A model generated the notes under the pieces. That model saw only the letters and a list, made by a program, of their open reading frames with translations, was not told the DNA's origin and made no database searches. This document shows positions 1 to 9,016 of a stretch of 64,000 bases of DNA, piece after piece. The DNA is from Streptomyces pacificus (GTDB lineage Bacteria; Actinomycetota; Actinomycetes; Streptomycetales; Streptomycetaceae): contig NZ_BLLG01000009.1 in the NCBI RefSeq assembly GCF_011766325.1, positions 186,001 to 250,000 of the forward strand, written 5' to 3'. The position numbers and the translations under genes were made by a program. Every line of letters begins with the position of its first letter. The stretch's first letter is position 1.

Positions 1-987
1 AGGGTGATCCGCGGCTCAGCGACCGGTGAGACGGGTGAGCTGGTCACCGTCGAGGAGTCCCGAGCCACCGTGACGCGCGAGGTCAACCGCTCTCTCATGA
101 TCATCGCGGGGGTGGCGCTGCTCGCCGTGATCGCCGCCGTGCTGCTCGCGGTGCGGCAGGCCAACCGGCTCGCCTCGCCCCTGACCGACCTCGCCGAGAC
201 CGCGGAGCGGCTGGGTTCCGGCGACCCCCGGCCCCGCCACAAGCGCTACGGAGTGCCCGAGCTCGACCGCGTCGCCGATGTACTGGACGCCAGTGCGGAG
301 CGGATCGCCCGGATGCTCACCGCCGAGCGCAGGCTCGCAGCCGACGCGTCCCACCAGCTCCGTACGCCCCTGACCGCGCTCTCCATGCGGCTGGAGGAGA
401 TCTCCGCCACCGACGACCCGGACACCGTCAAGGAGGAGGCGCACGTCGCCCTCACCCAGGTGGAGCGCCTCACCGACGTGGTGGAGCGGCTGCTCACCAA
501 CGCCAAGGACGCGCGGACCGAGTCCGCCGTCGCCTTCGACCTCGACGAGGTCGTCAAGCAGCAGATCGAGGAGTGGCGCCCGGCGTACCGGAGTGCGGGG
601 CGCGCCATCGTCTGCTCCGGCAGACGGGGGATGCGGGCCGTCGGGACACCGGGCGCCGTCGCCCAGGTGCTGGCCTCCCTGATCGAGAACTCGCTGATGC
701 ACGGGGGCGGCACGGTGGCCCTGCGCACGCGGGTCACCGGCAACCAGGCCGTCGTCGAGGTCACCGACGAAGGCCCCGGAGTACCCGGCGACCTGGGAGC
801 ACGGATCTTCGAGCGCGCGATCAGCGGGCGGAACTCGACGGGAATCGGCCTCGCGGTGGCCCGGGACCTCGCGGAGGCGGACGGTGGGCGGCTGGAGCTG
901 CTGCAGCAGCAGCCGGCGGTGTTCGCCCTCTTCCTGAGCCGGGAGGCGTGCCCGCGCGAGCAGGACCCGGAGCGCACGGTGCGCTGA
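1..987 (+). CDS. sensor histidine kinase, 5' end cut by the window edge
   Basis: This is the C-terminal two thirds of a membrane histidine kinase; the true start lies before the window. One transmembrane helix (about residues 31-50) is followed by a HAMP-like segment, a dimerisation/phosphoacceptor motif ASHQLRTPLT with the phosphorylatable His, and an ATPase domain with the N box (LIENSLMHG), a DEGPGVP G1 box and a TGIGLAVA G2 box. All catalytic boxes are present, so the kinase core looks functional. It would pass phosphate to a response regulator, probably encoded just upstream and outside the window. The signal it senses cannot be told, because the sensor domain is missing here. Confidence 0.9.
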   Translation, partial: RVIRGSATGETGELVTVEESRATVTREVNRSLMIIAGVALLAVIAAVLLAVRQANRLASPLTDLAETAERLGSGDPRPRHKRYGVPELDRVADVLDASAERIARMLTAERRLAADASHQLRTPLTALSMRLEEISATDDPDTVKEEAHVALTQVERLTDVVERLLTNAKDARTESAVAFDLDEVVKQQIEEWRPAYRSAGRAIVCSGRRGMRAVGTPGAVAQVLASLIENSLMHGGGTVALRTRVTGNQAVVEVTDEGPGVPGDLGARIFERAISGRNSTGIGLAVARDLAEADGGRLELLQQQPAVFALFLSREACPREQDPERTVR

Positions 988-1020
988 CCGTCCGGGGGAG
1001 CACGGGCGCCCGCGCCCGCC

Positions 1021-1082
1021 GTGCCCTGCCCTGCCGCGCGCGCCGTGCCCTGCCGTGCCGTGCCCTGCCGTGCCGTGCCGTG
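1021..1082. repeat. short GC-rich tandem repeat
   Basis: Imperfect units of TGCCCTGCCG/TGCCGTGCCG fill the gap between the convergent kinase and GtrA genes. No gene is supported between 988 and 1286. Confidence 0.6.
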
Positions 1083-1286
1083 ACGCTGGGGACCCCCGGG
1101 CCGACCCCCCGGCGCCGATACGCGCTGGGGTGCGCGGTGCGCCGTCGTGCGACGCACACGGCGGGCCCACGGAGAGTGAGGCGGCGCTCTGGGAGCGGAT
1201 CGGCGCCCGGAAGCGCGGCGAGTGGGCCGTTGCCGCCGGGAGCACGGCGACCGGGCGGGCACCGGCGGTGCGGCGAGCGGACCGGG

Positions 1287-1871
1287 TCAGCTGCCGACGC
1301 GGTCGGGCTCCGACGTGCGCCGCTGTTCCGTGGGCCGCTGCTCGGTGCGCCGCTGTCCCGTGGGCCGCTGCTCCGTGCGCCGCTCCTCCGCACGTCGCTG
1401 CTCCAGGAACGACTGGGCGCTCTGCACGGCCGCACGGGCGGGCAGGGCCCGGAAGACCCAGGTGCGGTACGACCAGAAGCGGAACAGGGTCGCCACGGCG
1501 ATGCCGAGGAACTTGAACACATTGCTCTGCAGCGGGCCGTCCCAGCCGAAGCCGTAGGTCGCGACGTACAGCACACCGTTCTCGATCACCAGGCCCACCG
1601 TGCTGAACAGCAGGAACAGGCTGAGTTCCCTGGTGCGGCCGGTCTTGTCCCGATCCCGGTAGGTGAAGTAGCGGAAGCCCACGTAGTTGAACAGGATCGC
1701 GATGACCGTGGCGAGGAGGCTGGCGCGCACCACCGGGATGTCGGTGGTCCCCCGCAGCAGGTTGAAGGCGGCCATGTTGACGAACAGGCCGAGGACGCCG
1801 ACCGCGCCGAACTTGGCGACCTCGCGCGCGAGCCGGTTCAGTCGCACACGCAGTGCGCCCCGTTCGCTCAT
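1287..1871 (-). CDS. GtrA family membrane protein
   Basis: A 194-residue GtrA-like protein. The first 130 residues contain four hydrophobic helices (for example VGVLGLFVNMAAFNLL and LSLFLLFSTVGLVIENGVLY) and the typical ending FRFWSYRTWVF. Family members help move or use polyprenyl-linked sugars across the membrane in surface polysaccharide assembly. The last 45 residues are a hydrophilic tail of TEQRPTGQRR-type repeats not usual for the family and coded by a 36-bp minisatellite. The ATG start at 1871 is the first good one upstream of the conserved region. It is transcribed away from purK. Which sugar it serves is unknown. Confidence 0.88.
   Translation of the reverse strand: MSERGALRVRLNRLAREVAKFGAVGVLGLFVNMAAFNLLRGTTDIPVVRASLLATVIAILFNYVGFRYFTYRDRDKTGRTRELSLFLLFSTVGLVIENGVLYVATYGFGWDGPLQSNVFKFLGIAVATLFRFWSYRTWVFRALPARAAVQSAQSFLEQRRAEERRTEQRPTGQRRTEQRPTEQRRTSEPDRVGS
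1319..1394. repeat. 36-bp minisatellite in the GtrA 3' end
   Basis: About two imperfect 36-bp copies encode the Arg/Gln/Thr-rich tail of the GtrA protein. The copy number is likely to vary between strains. Confidence 0.55.
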
Positions 1872-2045
1872 GGTGTCCGCTGGTCCCGTCCGGTCGATTA
1901 CGTCAACCAGTCCACTCTAACCAGCACCTCACCCGCATGCCCGGCGGACGTCCGCCGGGAGCCCGCCCCGCGGCGCCGTTCTCGTGTGATCGTACGAAAA
2001 GGTGGGGCGGGCGGGACCGTGCGGAGCTCCGGATACCCTGGGAGA

Positions 2046-3185
2046 GTGACGTTTCCCGTAGTCGGCATGGTCGGCGGCGGACAGCTCGCCCGTATGACCC
2101 ACGAGGCAGGCATCCCCCTCGGCATCAGGTTCAAGCTCCTCAGTGACAGCCCCCAGGACTCGGCGGCCCTGGTCTCCGGCGAGGTCGTCGTCGGCGACTA
2201 CCGGGACCTGGACACCCTCCGTGACTTCGCCCGCGGCTGCGACGTGATCACCTTCGACCACGAGCATGTGCCGACCGGGCACCTGCGGGCCCTGGAGGCG
2301 GAGGGCGTCCCCGTCCGGCCGGGTCCTGACGCCCTGGTGCACGCCCAGGACAAGGGGGTGATGCGGGCACGGCTCGACGCGATCGGCGCGCCGGCTCCGC
2401 GCCACCGCATCGTCGCCGACCCGGCCGACGCGGCCGCCTTCGCCGCGGAGGTGGGGGGCTTCCCGGTGATCCTGAAGACCGTGCGCGGCGGCTACGACGG
2501 CAAGGGCGTGTGGCTCGTGGGGAGCGAGGAGGACGCGGCGCCGCCGTTCCGCGCCGGCGTGCCCGTCCTCGCCGAGGAGAAGGTCGACTACCGCCGCGAG
2601 CTGGCCGCCAACATCGTCCGCTCCGCGCACGGGCAGGCCGTCGCCTACCCCGTGGTGGAGTCGCGGCAGGTCGACGGGGTCTGCGACACCGTGATCGCCC
2701 CCGCTCCTGGCCTCGACGGGGAACTGGCCGGGCAGGCCCAGCAGCTCGCGCTGCGCATCGCGCAGGAGCTCGGTGTGGTCGGCCATCTGGCGGTCGAGCT
2801 CTTCGAGACCGCGGACGGCCGCATCCTCGTCAACGAACTCGCGATGCGCCCCCACAACTCCGGGCACTGGACCCAGGACGGGGCCGTCACGTCCCAGTTC
2901 GCCAACCATGTGCGGGCCGTGCTCGACCTGCCGCTCGGCGACCCCCGGCCCCGGGCGGCGTGGACGGTCATGGCGAACGTCCTCGGCGGCGACTACCCGG
3001 ACATGTACCAGGGCTATCTGCACTGCATGGCCAGGGATCCCCGGCTGAAGATCCATATGTACGGCAAGGACGTGAAGCCGGGCCGCAAGGTCGGGCACGT
3101 CAACACCTATGGCGACGACCTGGACGACGTGCTCGCGCGCGCCCGCCACGCGGCCGACTACCTCAGAGGAACGATCACCGAATGA
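2046..3185 (+). CDS. purK: PurK, N5-carboxyaminoimidazole ribonucleotide synthase
   Basis: This 379-residue ATP-grasp enzyme carboxylates AIR with ATP and bicarbonate to give N5-CAIR in de novo purine synthesis. Recognisable are the N-terminal GMVGGGQLARM loop, ITFDHEHVP, the ATP-grasp segment VILKTVRGGYDGKG (about residue 140) and RPHNSGHWT near residue 270. The GTG at 2046 is chosen because the reading VTFPVVGMVGGGQL matches the family start. The frame is open far upstream but that part has no family resemblance. Its stop overlaps the purE start (ATGA), so the two are translationally coupled. Confidence 0.95.
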   Translation: MTFPVVGMVGGGQLARMTHEAGIPLGIRFKLLSDSPQDSAALVSGEVVVGDYRDLDTLRDFARGCDVITFDHEHVPTGHLRALEAEGVPVRPGPDALVHAQDKGVMRARLDAIGAPAPRHRIVADPADAAAFAAEVGGFPVILKTVRGGYDGKGVWLVGSEEDAAPPFRAGVPVLAEEKVDYRRELAANIVRSAHGQAVAYPVVESRQVDGVCDTVIAPAPGLDGELAGQAQQLALRIAQELGVVGHLAVELFETADGRILVNELAMRPHNSGHWTQDGAVTSQFANHVRAVLDLPLGDPRPRAAWTVMANVLGGDYPDMYQGYLHCMARDPRLKIHMYGKDVKPGRKVGHVNTYGDDLDDVLARARHAADYLRGTITE

Positions 3186-3751
3186 CCACCGCTTCCGGCT
3201 CGGCCCCGCTCGGCTCGGCCCCGGTCGGCTCGGCCCCGCTCGTCGGTATCGTGATGGGCTCGGACTCCGACTGGCCCGTCATGGAGAACGCCGCCCAGGC
3301 CCTGGACGAGTTCGAGATCCCCTACGAGGTGGACGTCGTCTCCGCGCACCGCATGCCGCGCGAGATGATCGCGTACGGCGAGCAGGCCGCAGGCCGAGGA
3401 CTGAAGGCGATCATCGCGGGCGCGGGCGGAGCCGCCCATCTGCCCGGCATGCTCGCCTCCGTCACCCCGCTGCCGGTGATCGGTGTGCCCGTGCCGCTGA
3501 GGTACCTCGACGGGATGGACTCGCTGCTGTCGATCGTGCAGATGCCCGCAGGTGTGCCCGTGGCGACCGTGTCGGTGGCCGGGGCGCGGAACGCCGGACT
3601 GCTCGCCGCCCGGATCCTCGCCACCCACGACGCCGGCCTGCTGGCCCGGATGAGGGACTTCCAGCAGGAGCTGAACGACCAGGCGACGGAGAAGGGCGGG
3701 CGGCTGCGGAGCAGGGTGGGTGGGTCGGCCGAGTTCGGGTTCGGGAAGTAG
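3182..3751 (+). CDS. purE: PurE, N5-carboxyaminoimidazole ribonucleotide mutase
   Basis: This 189-residue class I PurE converts N5-CAIR to CAIR, the step after PurK. The signature motifs MGSDSDWPVM, SAHRMPREM and GAGGAAHLPGM are complete. The start codon overlaps the purK stop by 4 bases. Residues 5-17 are a small Gly-Ser-Ala-Pro repeat absent from shorter homologues, coded by a 12-bp repeat, and are probably disordered. The dipeptidase gene starts 9 bases downstream, so all three may be cotranscribed. Confidence 0.96.
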   Translation: MTTASGSAPLGSAPVGSAPLVGIVMGSDSDWPVMENAAQALDEFEIPYEVDVVSAHRMPREMIAYGEQAAGRGLKAIIAGAGGAAHLPGMLASVTPLPVIGVPVPLRYLDGMDSLLSIVQMPAGVPVATVSVAGARNAGLLAARILATHDAGLLARMRDFQQELNDQATEKGGRLRSRVGGSAEFGFGK

Positions 3752-3760
3752 GCTGCGGCC

Positions 3761-4957
3761 GTGGATTTTCTCGCCGAGGCCCGTTCGCTGCTCGCCTCCT
3801 TCCCCGTCGTCGACGGCCACAACGACCTTCCGTGGGCGCTGCGTGCACAGGTCCGCTACGACCTGGACCGCCGGGACATCGCGACCGACCAGACGGGCAG
3901 GCTCCACACCGACATCCCGAGGCTGAGGGCCGGCGGGGTCGGAGCCCAGTTCTGGTCGGTGTATGTGCGCAGCGACATGGCGGGTGACGAGGCGGTCAGC
4001 GCCACGCTGGAGCAGATCGACGCGGTGGACCGGCTGCTGGACCGCTATCCGGCCGACCTGGTGCGGGCCCTGACCGCCGACGACATGGAGGCGGCGCGGG
4101 AGGAGGGCCGTATCGCCTCCCTCATGGGGGCGGAGGGCGGCCACTCCATCAACAACTCGCTCGCCACACTGCGTGCGCTGTACTCGCTCGGTGTCCGCTA
4201 TATGACGCTGACGCACAACGACAACACCGACTGGGCGGACTCGGCGACCGATGAGCCGCGGTTCGGCGGACTGTCGGCGTTCGGCCACGAGGTGGTGCGG
4301 GAGATGAACCGCACGGGCATGCTCGTCGACCTCTCGCACGTCGCCCCGACGACGATGCGCGACGCCCTGGACACGTCCGCAGCCCCGGTGCTCTTCTCCC
4401 ACTCCTCCGCCCGGGCGGTCTGCGACCATCCGCGGAACATCCCCGACGACGTGCTGGAGCGGCTTCCGGCGAACGGCGGGGTGGCGATGGCGACGTTCGT
4501 CCCGAAGTTCGTCCTCCCGGCGGCGGTCGCCTGGACGCGGGGGGCCGACGACAACATGCGCGAGCACGGCCTCCACCCGCTCGACACCACCGAGGCGGGT
4601 ATGAAGGTCCAGCGGGCGTACGAGGCCGCGCATCCGCGCCCGATGGCGACGGCGGCCACCGTCGCCGACCATCTCGACCATATGCGCGAGGTGGCCGGCG
4701 TCGACCACATCGGCATCGGCGGCGACTTCGACGGTACCGCCTTCACCCCGGCCGGCCTGGAGGATGTCGCGGGCTACCCCAACCTGATCGCGGAACTCCT
4801 CCGCCGCGGCTGGTCCCGCCCGGACCTGGCCCGGCTCACCTGGGGGAACGCCGTCCGCGTCCTGCGCGACGCGGAAGCCGCCGCCCGCGACCTCCGGTCC
4901 CGCCGCGCCCCCTCGAACGCGACGCTCGAGTCGACGGCGAACACGCCCGCACCGTGA
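3761..4957 (+). CDS. membrane-dipeptidase-type metallopeptidase (M19)
   Basis: A 398-residue zinc dipeptidase of the renal dipeptidase (M19) family. The metal-binding pattern is visible in order: DGHND near the N-terminus, the bridging Glu in GAEGGHS, DLSHV, FSHSSARAV and GIGGDFDG. It would hydrolyse dipeptides, often with D-residues or dehydro-residues. No signal peptide is seen, so it is probably cytoplasmic. The GTG at 3761 follows purE closely; coupling to purine synthesis is by position only. Confidence 0.92.
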   Translation: MDFLAEARSLLASFPVVDGHNDLPWALRAQVRYDLDRRDIATDQTGRLHTDIPRLRAGGVGAQFWSVYVRSDMAGDEAVSATLEQIDAVDRLLDRYPADLVRALTADDMEAAREEGRIASLMGAEGGHSINNSLATLRALYSLGVRYMTLTHNDNTDWADSATDEPRFGGLSAFGHEVVREMNRTGMLVDLSHVAPTTMRDALDTSAAPVLFSHSSARAVCDHPRNIPDDVLERLPANGGVAMATFVPKFVLPAAVAWTRGADDNMREHGLHPLDTTEAGMKVQRAYEAAHPRPMATAATVADHLDHMREVAGVDHIGIGGDFDGTAFTPAGLEDVAGYPNLIAELLRRGWSRPDLARLTWGNAVRVLRDAEAAARDLRSRRAPSNATLESTANTPAP

Positions 4958-5037
4958 TCCGCGACGGGCGGGGATCTTCTGAGGGTCGTCCATAGGTCTG
5001 TGAACAGCAGGTTCTTCGTTGATGGCCGGTCTCGTTC

Positions 5038-5105
5038 GGTCATGCGCTTGCCGCTGCGGCCTCGTCCAGCACGCTGGACGAGGCCGCAGCGGCAAGCGCA
5101 TGACC
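5038..5105. terminator. perfect 33-bp inverted repeat, likely bidirectional terminator
   Basis: The arms 5038-5070 and 5073-5105 are exact reverse complements with only two bases (AC) between them. The hairpin lies between the convergent dipeptidase and CGNR genes, so a two-way terminator is the simplest role. It is much longer and cleaner than usual terminators. The rest of 4958-5226 holds no supported gene. Confidence 0.6.
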
Positions 5106-5226
5106 TGCGTCATGTTGCCGATCGGTGGGTGACGTGTGCCGATGTGCGGTGATGTGTGGTGCTTTGCGGCGGGTCCGTCATGACCAGGGGTGGCTATCCG
5201 GGGCCGCGCCCCCGAGCCGGGCCCGC

Positions 5227-5739
5227 CTACCCGCCCCGGCGCGCCCGGTAGGCCCTCATCTTGGCGCGGCTGCCGCAGACCGCCATGGAGCACCAGCGCC
5301 TGCGGCCCCCGGGGCTGCGGTCGTAGTAGGCCCAGAGGCAGTCCTCCGCCTCGCACGCCTTCAGACGCAGCCAGGTCCCCTCGGCGGCCGCCTCCGCGAC
5401 GGCCGCCGCGACACGGCAGGCCAGGGTGTCCGCCTCGGCCGCGGGGTGCAGGGTCGCGGCGCCGGCGCCGTCCACCCGGACGCGCAGCGGCGCTCCGGCC
5501 AGGATCCGGTCCAGTTCCGAGGGGTGGCGTCCGGGCGCGGGATGACCGGCGTGCGCCAGGCACGCGGCCCGCAGCGCCTCGCGGAGTTCCCTCGCGGCCG
5601 GTACGTCCGCCTCTCCGAGCCCGAACGCCGCGCGTCCGTCCTCGGTGTCCAGGGCGTCCGCGCCCGTGTCGACGCTCAGCGTGTTGACCAGCGACTCGAT
5701 CAGCGCGAGCCCGCCGGGTGCCGGGGCTCTGTCATTCAT
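5227..5739 (-). CDS. CGNR zinc-finger protein
   Basis: A 170-residue protein with an ABATE-like N-terminal domain (ALIESLVNTLSVD) and a C-terminal CGNR-type zinc finger. The four cysteines are in LKACEAEDCLWAYYD and RRWCSMAVCGSRAK (about residues 130-160); here the usual CGNR reads CGSR. Such proteins are thought to bind nucleic acid as transcriptional regulators. The ATG at 5739 is preferred over an upstream in-frame start because homology begins with NDRAPAPGGLALIESLVNT. It is divergent from the VOC gene about 105 bp away, which it may regulate. Confidence 0.88.
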   Translation of the reverse strand: MNDRAPAPGGLALIESLVNTLSVDTGADALDTEDGRAAFGLGEADVPAARELREALRAACLAHAGHPAPGRHPSELDRILAGAPLRVRVDGAGAATLHPAAEADTLACRVAAAVAEAAAEGTWLRLKACEAEDCLWAYYDRSPGGRRRWCSMAVCGSRAKMRAYRARRGG

Positions 5740-5844
5740 GGTTGCGACGTTACCCCTACTGCGGGAGCATGTAGTCACGCGTTACCGGTAGCCACGGATT
5801 GCCGGTAACGTCGGCAACCATCCGTCCGTCCGAGAGGAAGCACC

Positions 5845-6207
5845 ATGGCCATCGCCGCACTGGGGACCGTCGTCCTGGACTGCGCCGACCCGCGCGCACT
5901 CGCCGCCTTCTACGCCGAGATCCTGGGGGCCGGAGTGGAGCCGGACGGCGACGACTGGGTCGCCCTGACCGGATACCGGGGCACCCCGCTCGCCTTCCAG
6001 GCCGCCCCGGGGCACACGGCTCCCGAATGGCCGTCGCCGGGGTCCTCGCAGCAGTTCCACCTCGACCTGACCGTCGAGGACCTGGATGACGCGGAGGCCC
6101 GGGTGCTGGCGCTCGGAGCGAAGCCGCTGGACATCGAGGACCGCTCCCGCGGCTTCCGCGTCTACGCGGACCCGGCCGGTCACCCGTTCTGCCTCTGCGC
6201 CAACTGA
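5845..6207 (+). CDS. VOC (glyoxalase-like) family protein
   Basis: A 120-residue single-domain vicinal-oxygen-chelate protein of the Glyoxalase-6 kind. The beta-alpha-beta-beta-beta halves begin at LGTVVLDCADPRALAAFY and FHLDLTVEDLDDAEARV, and the protein ends DPAGHPFCLC. The substrate cannot be inferred. A GAGAGGAAG ribosome site lies just before the ATG. It pairs divergently with the CGNR regulator. Confidence 0.87.
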   Translation: MAIAALGTVVLDCADPRALAAFYAEILGAGVEPDGDDWVALTGYRGTPLAFQAAPGHTAPEWPSPGSSQQFHLDLTVEDLDDAEARVLALGAKPLDIEDRSRGFRVYADPAGHPFCLCAN

Positions 6208-6240
6208 TCTGAGGCGCCAACTGAGGCGCGTACGGGGACG

Positions 6241-6299
6241 CGCCTACTGCGACGCGCCTACTGCGACGCGCCTACTGCGACACATGTACTGCGACGCGT
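6241..6299. repeat. 14-bp tandem repeat between VOC and dehydrogenase genes
   Basis: Three exact and one diverged copies of CGCCTACTGCGACG follow the VOC stop. A shorter repeat of GCGCCAACTGA lies just before it. Confidence 0.6.
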
Positions 6300-6318
6300 G
6301 TGCTGAGTCGGCGGTGTC

Positions 6319-7656
6319 TCAGGCGCGGGGCCGGCCCATCGCCCGGTACGTCCAGCCGGCCTCGCGCCACTCCGCCCCGTCCAGCGCGTTCCGCCCGTCG
6401 AGCACGACCCGGTGGGACGCCACCCGGCCCAGCGCTGCGGGGTCCAGCTCACGGAACTCGCGCCACTCCGTCAGGTGCAGCACCACATCCGCGCCGCGCA
6501 CCGCCTCCAGGGCGCTGTCCGCGTAGCGAAGCGTGGGGAAGAGCAGGCGGGCGTTGTCCATCCCCTTGGGGTCGTAGACGGTGACCTGGCCGCCCTGGAG
6601 GTGGATCTGTCCGGCGACGTTCAGCGCCGGCGAGTCGCGGACGTCGTCCGAGTCCGGCTTGAACGTCGCGCCCAGGACCGCGACCCGGGTGCCGAGGAAG
6701 GAACCGCCCACGGCCTCCCGGGCGAGTTCCACCATGTGCCCGCGGCGGCGCATGTTGATCGAGTCGACCTCGCGGAGGAACGTCAGCGCCTGGTCCGCGC
6801 CGAGTTCACCGGCGCGCGCCATGAACGCCCGGATGTCCTTCGGCAGACAGCCCCCGCCGAAGCCGATCCCGGCCCGCAGGAACTTCCTCCCGATCCGCTC
6901 GTCGTGGCCGATCGCCTCGGCCAGCTTCACCACGTCGCCGCCGGCCGCCTCGCACACCTCCGCCATGGCGTTGATGAACGAGATCTTGGTGGCGAGGAAC
7001 GAGTTCGCCGACGTCTTCACCAGCTCCGCCGTGGGGAAGTCCGTCACCACGAACGGCGAGCCCTCGGCGATCGGCGCGGCGTACACCTCGCGCAGCAGCT
7101 TCTCGGCCCGGTCGCCGTCCACGCCCACCACGATGCGGTCCGGGTGCAGGGTGTCCCGGACGGCGAAGCCCTCGCGCAGGAACTCGGGGTTCCAGGCCAG
7201 GTCGACCCCTTCGGGCGCGTGCTCGGCGAGCAGACCGGCGAGCCGGCCCGCGGAACCGACCGGCACGGTGGACTTGCCGACGACCAGCGCGCCGCCCTTC
7301 ACCCGCGGTGCCAGCGAGGCGAACGCGGCGTCCACGTACGCCATGTCGCAGGCGTACTCGCCGTGCTTCTGCGGGGTGTTCACACAGACGAAGTGGACGT
7401 CTCCACCGAAGTGCTCCAGCTCGTCCCACGACGTGGTGAAGCGCAGCCGCCCGCTGGATCCCCCGATCCCCGCCACATGGCGGCCGAGCAGCTCCTCCAG
7501 TCCGGGCTCGTACATCGGGACCCGACCCGCGGCCAGCGCCGCGACCTTCTCCGGGACGACATCGAGGCCCAGGACCTCGAAACCCAGCTCCGCCATGGCC
7601 GCTGCGTGGGTGGCTCCGAGGTACCCGGTGCCGATCACGGTGATCTTGAGGGCCAT
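6319..7656 (-). CDS. UDP-glucose/GDP-mannose dehydrogenase family protein
   Basis: A 445-residue NAD-dependent sugar-nucleotide 6-dehydrogenase. The N-terminal Rossmann motif is GTGYLGATHAAAM, the central part has WNPEFLREG, and the catalytic cysteine lies in GFGGGCLPKDI. The C-terminal UDPGDH domain begins around LGATFKPDSDDVRDSP. The product would be UDP-glucuronate (or a GDP-mannuronate analogue) for surface glycans. The ATG at 7656 gives the standard start MALKITVIGTGYLG. It is divergent from the acyl-CoA dehydrogenase. Confidence 0.93.
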   Translation of the reverse strand: MALKITVIGTGYLGATHAAAMAELGFEVLGLDVVPEKVAALAAGRVPMYEPGLEELLGRHVAGIGGSSGRLRFTTSWDELEHFGGDVHFVCVNTPQKHGEYACDMAYVDAAFASLAPRVKGGALVVGKSTVPVGSAGRLAGLLAEHAPEGVDLAWNPEFLREGFAVRDTLHPDRIVVGVDGDRAEKLLREVYAAPIAEGSPFVVTDFPTAELVKTSANSFLATKISFINAMAEVCEAAGGDVVKLAEAIGHDERIGRKFLRAGIGFGGGCLPKDIRAFMARAGELGADQALTFLREVDSINMRRRGHMVELAREAVGGSFLGTRVAVLGATFKPDSDDVRDSPALNVAGQIHLQGGQVTVYDPKGMDNARLLFPTLRYADSALEAVRGADVVLHLTEWREFRELDPAALGRVASHRVVLDGRNALDGAEWREAGWTYRAMGRPRA

Positions 7657-7780
7657 GGGGTTGCTCCTGGGGTGGGCGGCGGGACTGCGGGCCCGAGCAT
7701 AACCGGGAGCGCGGCAGGGCATTTTTCCGCTGTCGGCAACCTCACGTATGCCTGGGCGGGGCCTGACCACTAGAGTTTGT

Positions 7781-7800
7781 GTTACTTAACGGTAGTTAGC
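7781..7800. promoter_or_regulatory. AT-rich partial palindrome in a divergent promoter region
   Basis: GTTACTTAACGGTAGTTAGC lies between the divergent dehydrogenase and acyl-CoA dehydrogenase genes. About 12 of 20 positions match its own reverse complement, as in some TetR-family operators. The element is AT-rich for this genome. No regulator gene is adjacent. Confidence 0.25.
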
Positions 7801-7849
7801 AGCCGCTCAGGGGAGTGGAACACCTTGGCGCCCAAGGGAGACAAGCACA

Positions 7850-8998
7850 GTGCCTGACTTCGACCTGTACCGCCCGTCCGAAGAGCACGACATGCTCAGG
7901 GAGACGGTCCGCTCGCTCTCCGAGGCGAAGATCGCGCCGTTCGCGGCCGCGGTCGACGAAGAGGCCCGCTTCCCGCAGGAGGCCCTGGACGCCCTGGTGG
8001 CCGCGGACCTGCACGCCGTGCACGTCCCGGAGGAGTACGGCGGCGCCGGCGCGGACGCGCTCGCCACCGTGCTCGTCATCGAGGAGGTGGCCCGCGTCTG
8101 CGCCTCGTCCTCGCTGATTCCCGCGGTCAACAAGCTGGGCTCGCTGCCGGTGGTCCTCTCCGGATCCGAGGAGCTGAAGGCGAAGTACCTGGGCCCGCTC
8201 GCCAAGGGCGACGCGATGTTCTCCTACTGCCTCTCCGAGCCGGACGCCGGATCCGACGCGGCCGGTATGAAGACCCGTGCGGTGCGCGACGGCGACTTCT
8301 GGGTCCTGAACGGTGTCAAGCGCTGGATCACCAACGCCGGCGAGTCCGCGTTCTACACGGTGATGGCCGTCACCGACCCGGAGAAGCGCTCCAAGGGCAT
8401 CTCCGCCTTCGTCGTGGAGAAGTCGGACGAGGGCGTGTCGTTCGGTGCCCCCGAGAAGAAGCTCGGTATCAAGGGCTCCCCGACCCGCGAGGTCTACCTC
8501 GACAACGTCCGCATCCCCGCCGACCGCATGATCGGCGCCGAGGGCACGGGCTTCGCCACGGCCATGAAGACCCTGGACCACACCCGCATCACCATCGCGG
8601 CGCAGGCCCTCGGCATCGCGCAGGGCGCCCTCGACTACGCCAAGGGCTATGTGCGCGAGCGCCGGCAGTTCGGCAGGCCGATCGCGGACTTCCAGGGCGT
8701 CCAGTTCATGCTCGCCGACATGGCGATGAAGATCGAGGCCGCCCGCCAGCTCACGTACGCGGCCGCGGCCAAGTCCGAGCGGGGCGACGCCGATCTCACC
8801 TTCCAGGGCGCCGCCGCCAAGTGCTTCGCCTCGGACGTGGCCATGGAGGTGACCACCGACGCCGTCCAGCTCCTCGGCGGCTACGGCTACACCCGTGACT
8901 ACCCGGTGGAGCGCATGATGCGCGACGCCAAGATCACCCAGATTTACGAGGGGACGAACCAAGTCCAGCGGATCGTGATGGCGAGGAACCTTCCCTGA
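7850..8998 (+). CDS. acyl-CoA dehydrogenase
   Basis: A 382-residue flavoenzyme that oxidises an acyl-CoA to the trans-2-enoyl-CoA. The FAD/substrate-binding stretch YCLSEPDAGSDAAGMKT, the WITNAG strand, the RRQFGRPIADFQ helix and the catalytic glutamate in QIYEGTNQVQRIVMAR near the C-terminus are all intact. The GTG at 7850 fits the family length. The chain-length preference is not readable. The last 62 coding bases are partly repeated 215 bp downstream. Confidence 0.95.
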   Translation: MPDFDLYRPSEEHDMLRETVRSLSEAKIAPFAAAVDEEARFPQEALDALVAADLHAVHVPEEYGGAGADALATVLVIEEVARVCASSSLIPAVNKLGSLPVVLSGSEELKAKYLGPLAKGDAMFSYCLSEPDAGSDAAGMKTRAVRDGDFWVLNGVKRWITNAGESAFYTVMAVTDPEKRSKGISAFVVEKSDEGVSFGAPEKKLGIKGSPTREVYLDNVRIPADRMIGAEGTGFATAMKTLDHTRITIAAQALGIAQGALDYAKGYVRERRQFGRPIADFQGVQFMLADMAMKIEAARQLTYAAAAKSERGDADLTFQGAAAKCFASDVAMEVTTDAVQLLGGYGYTRDYPVERMMRDAKITQIYEGTNQVQRIVMARNLP

Positions 8999-9016
8999 TG
9001 GGGTTTTCGCAGGTCA
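8936..9016 (+). repeat. direct repeat copy 1 (acyl-CoA dehydrogenase 3' end)
   Basis: Covers the last 20 codons, the stop and 18 bases after it. The second copy is at 9151-9232. By eye the first 62 positions differ at about six sites. Confidence 0.75.

Noticed and set aside
3158..5563. A long minus-strand open frame across purE and the dipeptidase
   Set aside because: The plus-strand genes have complete family motifs, while this frame has none.
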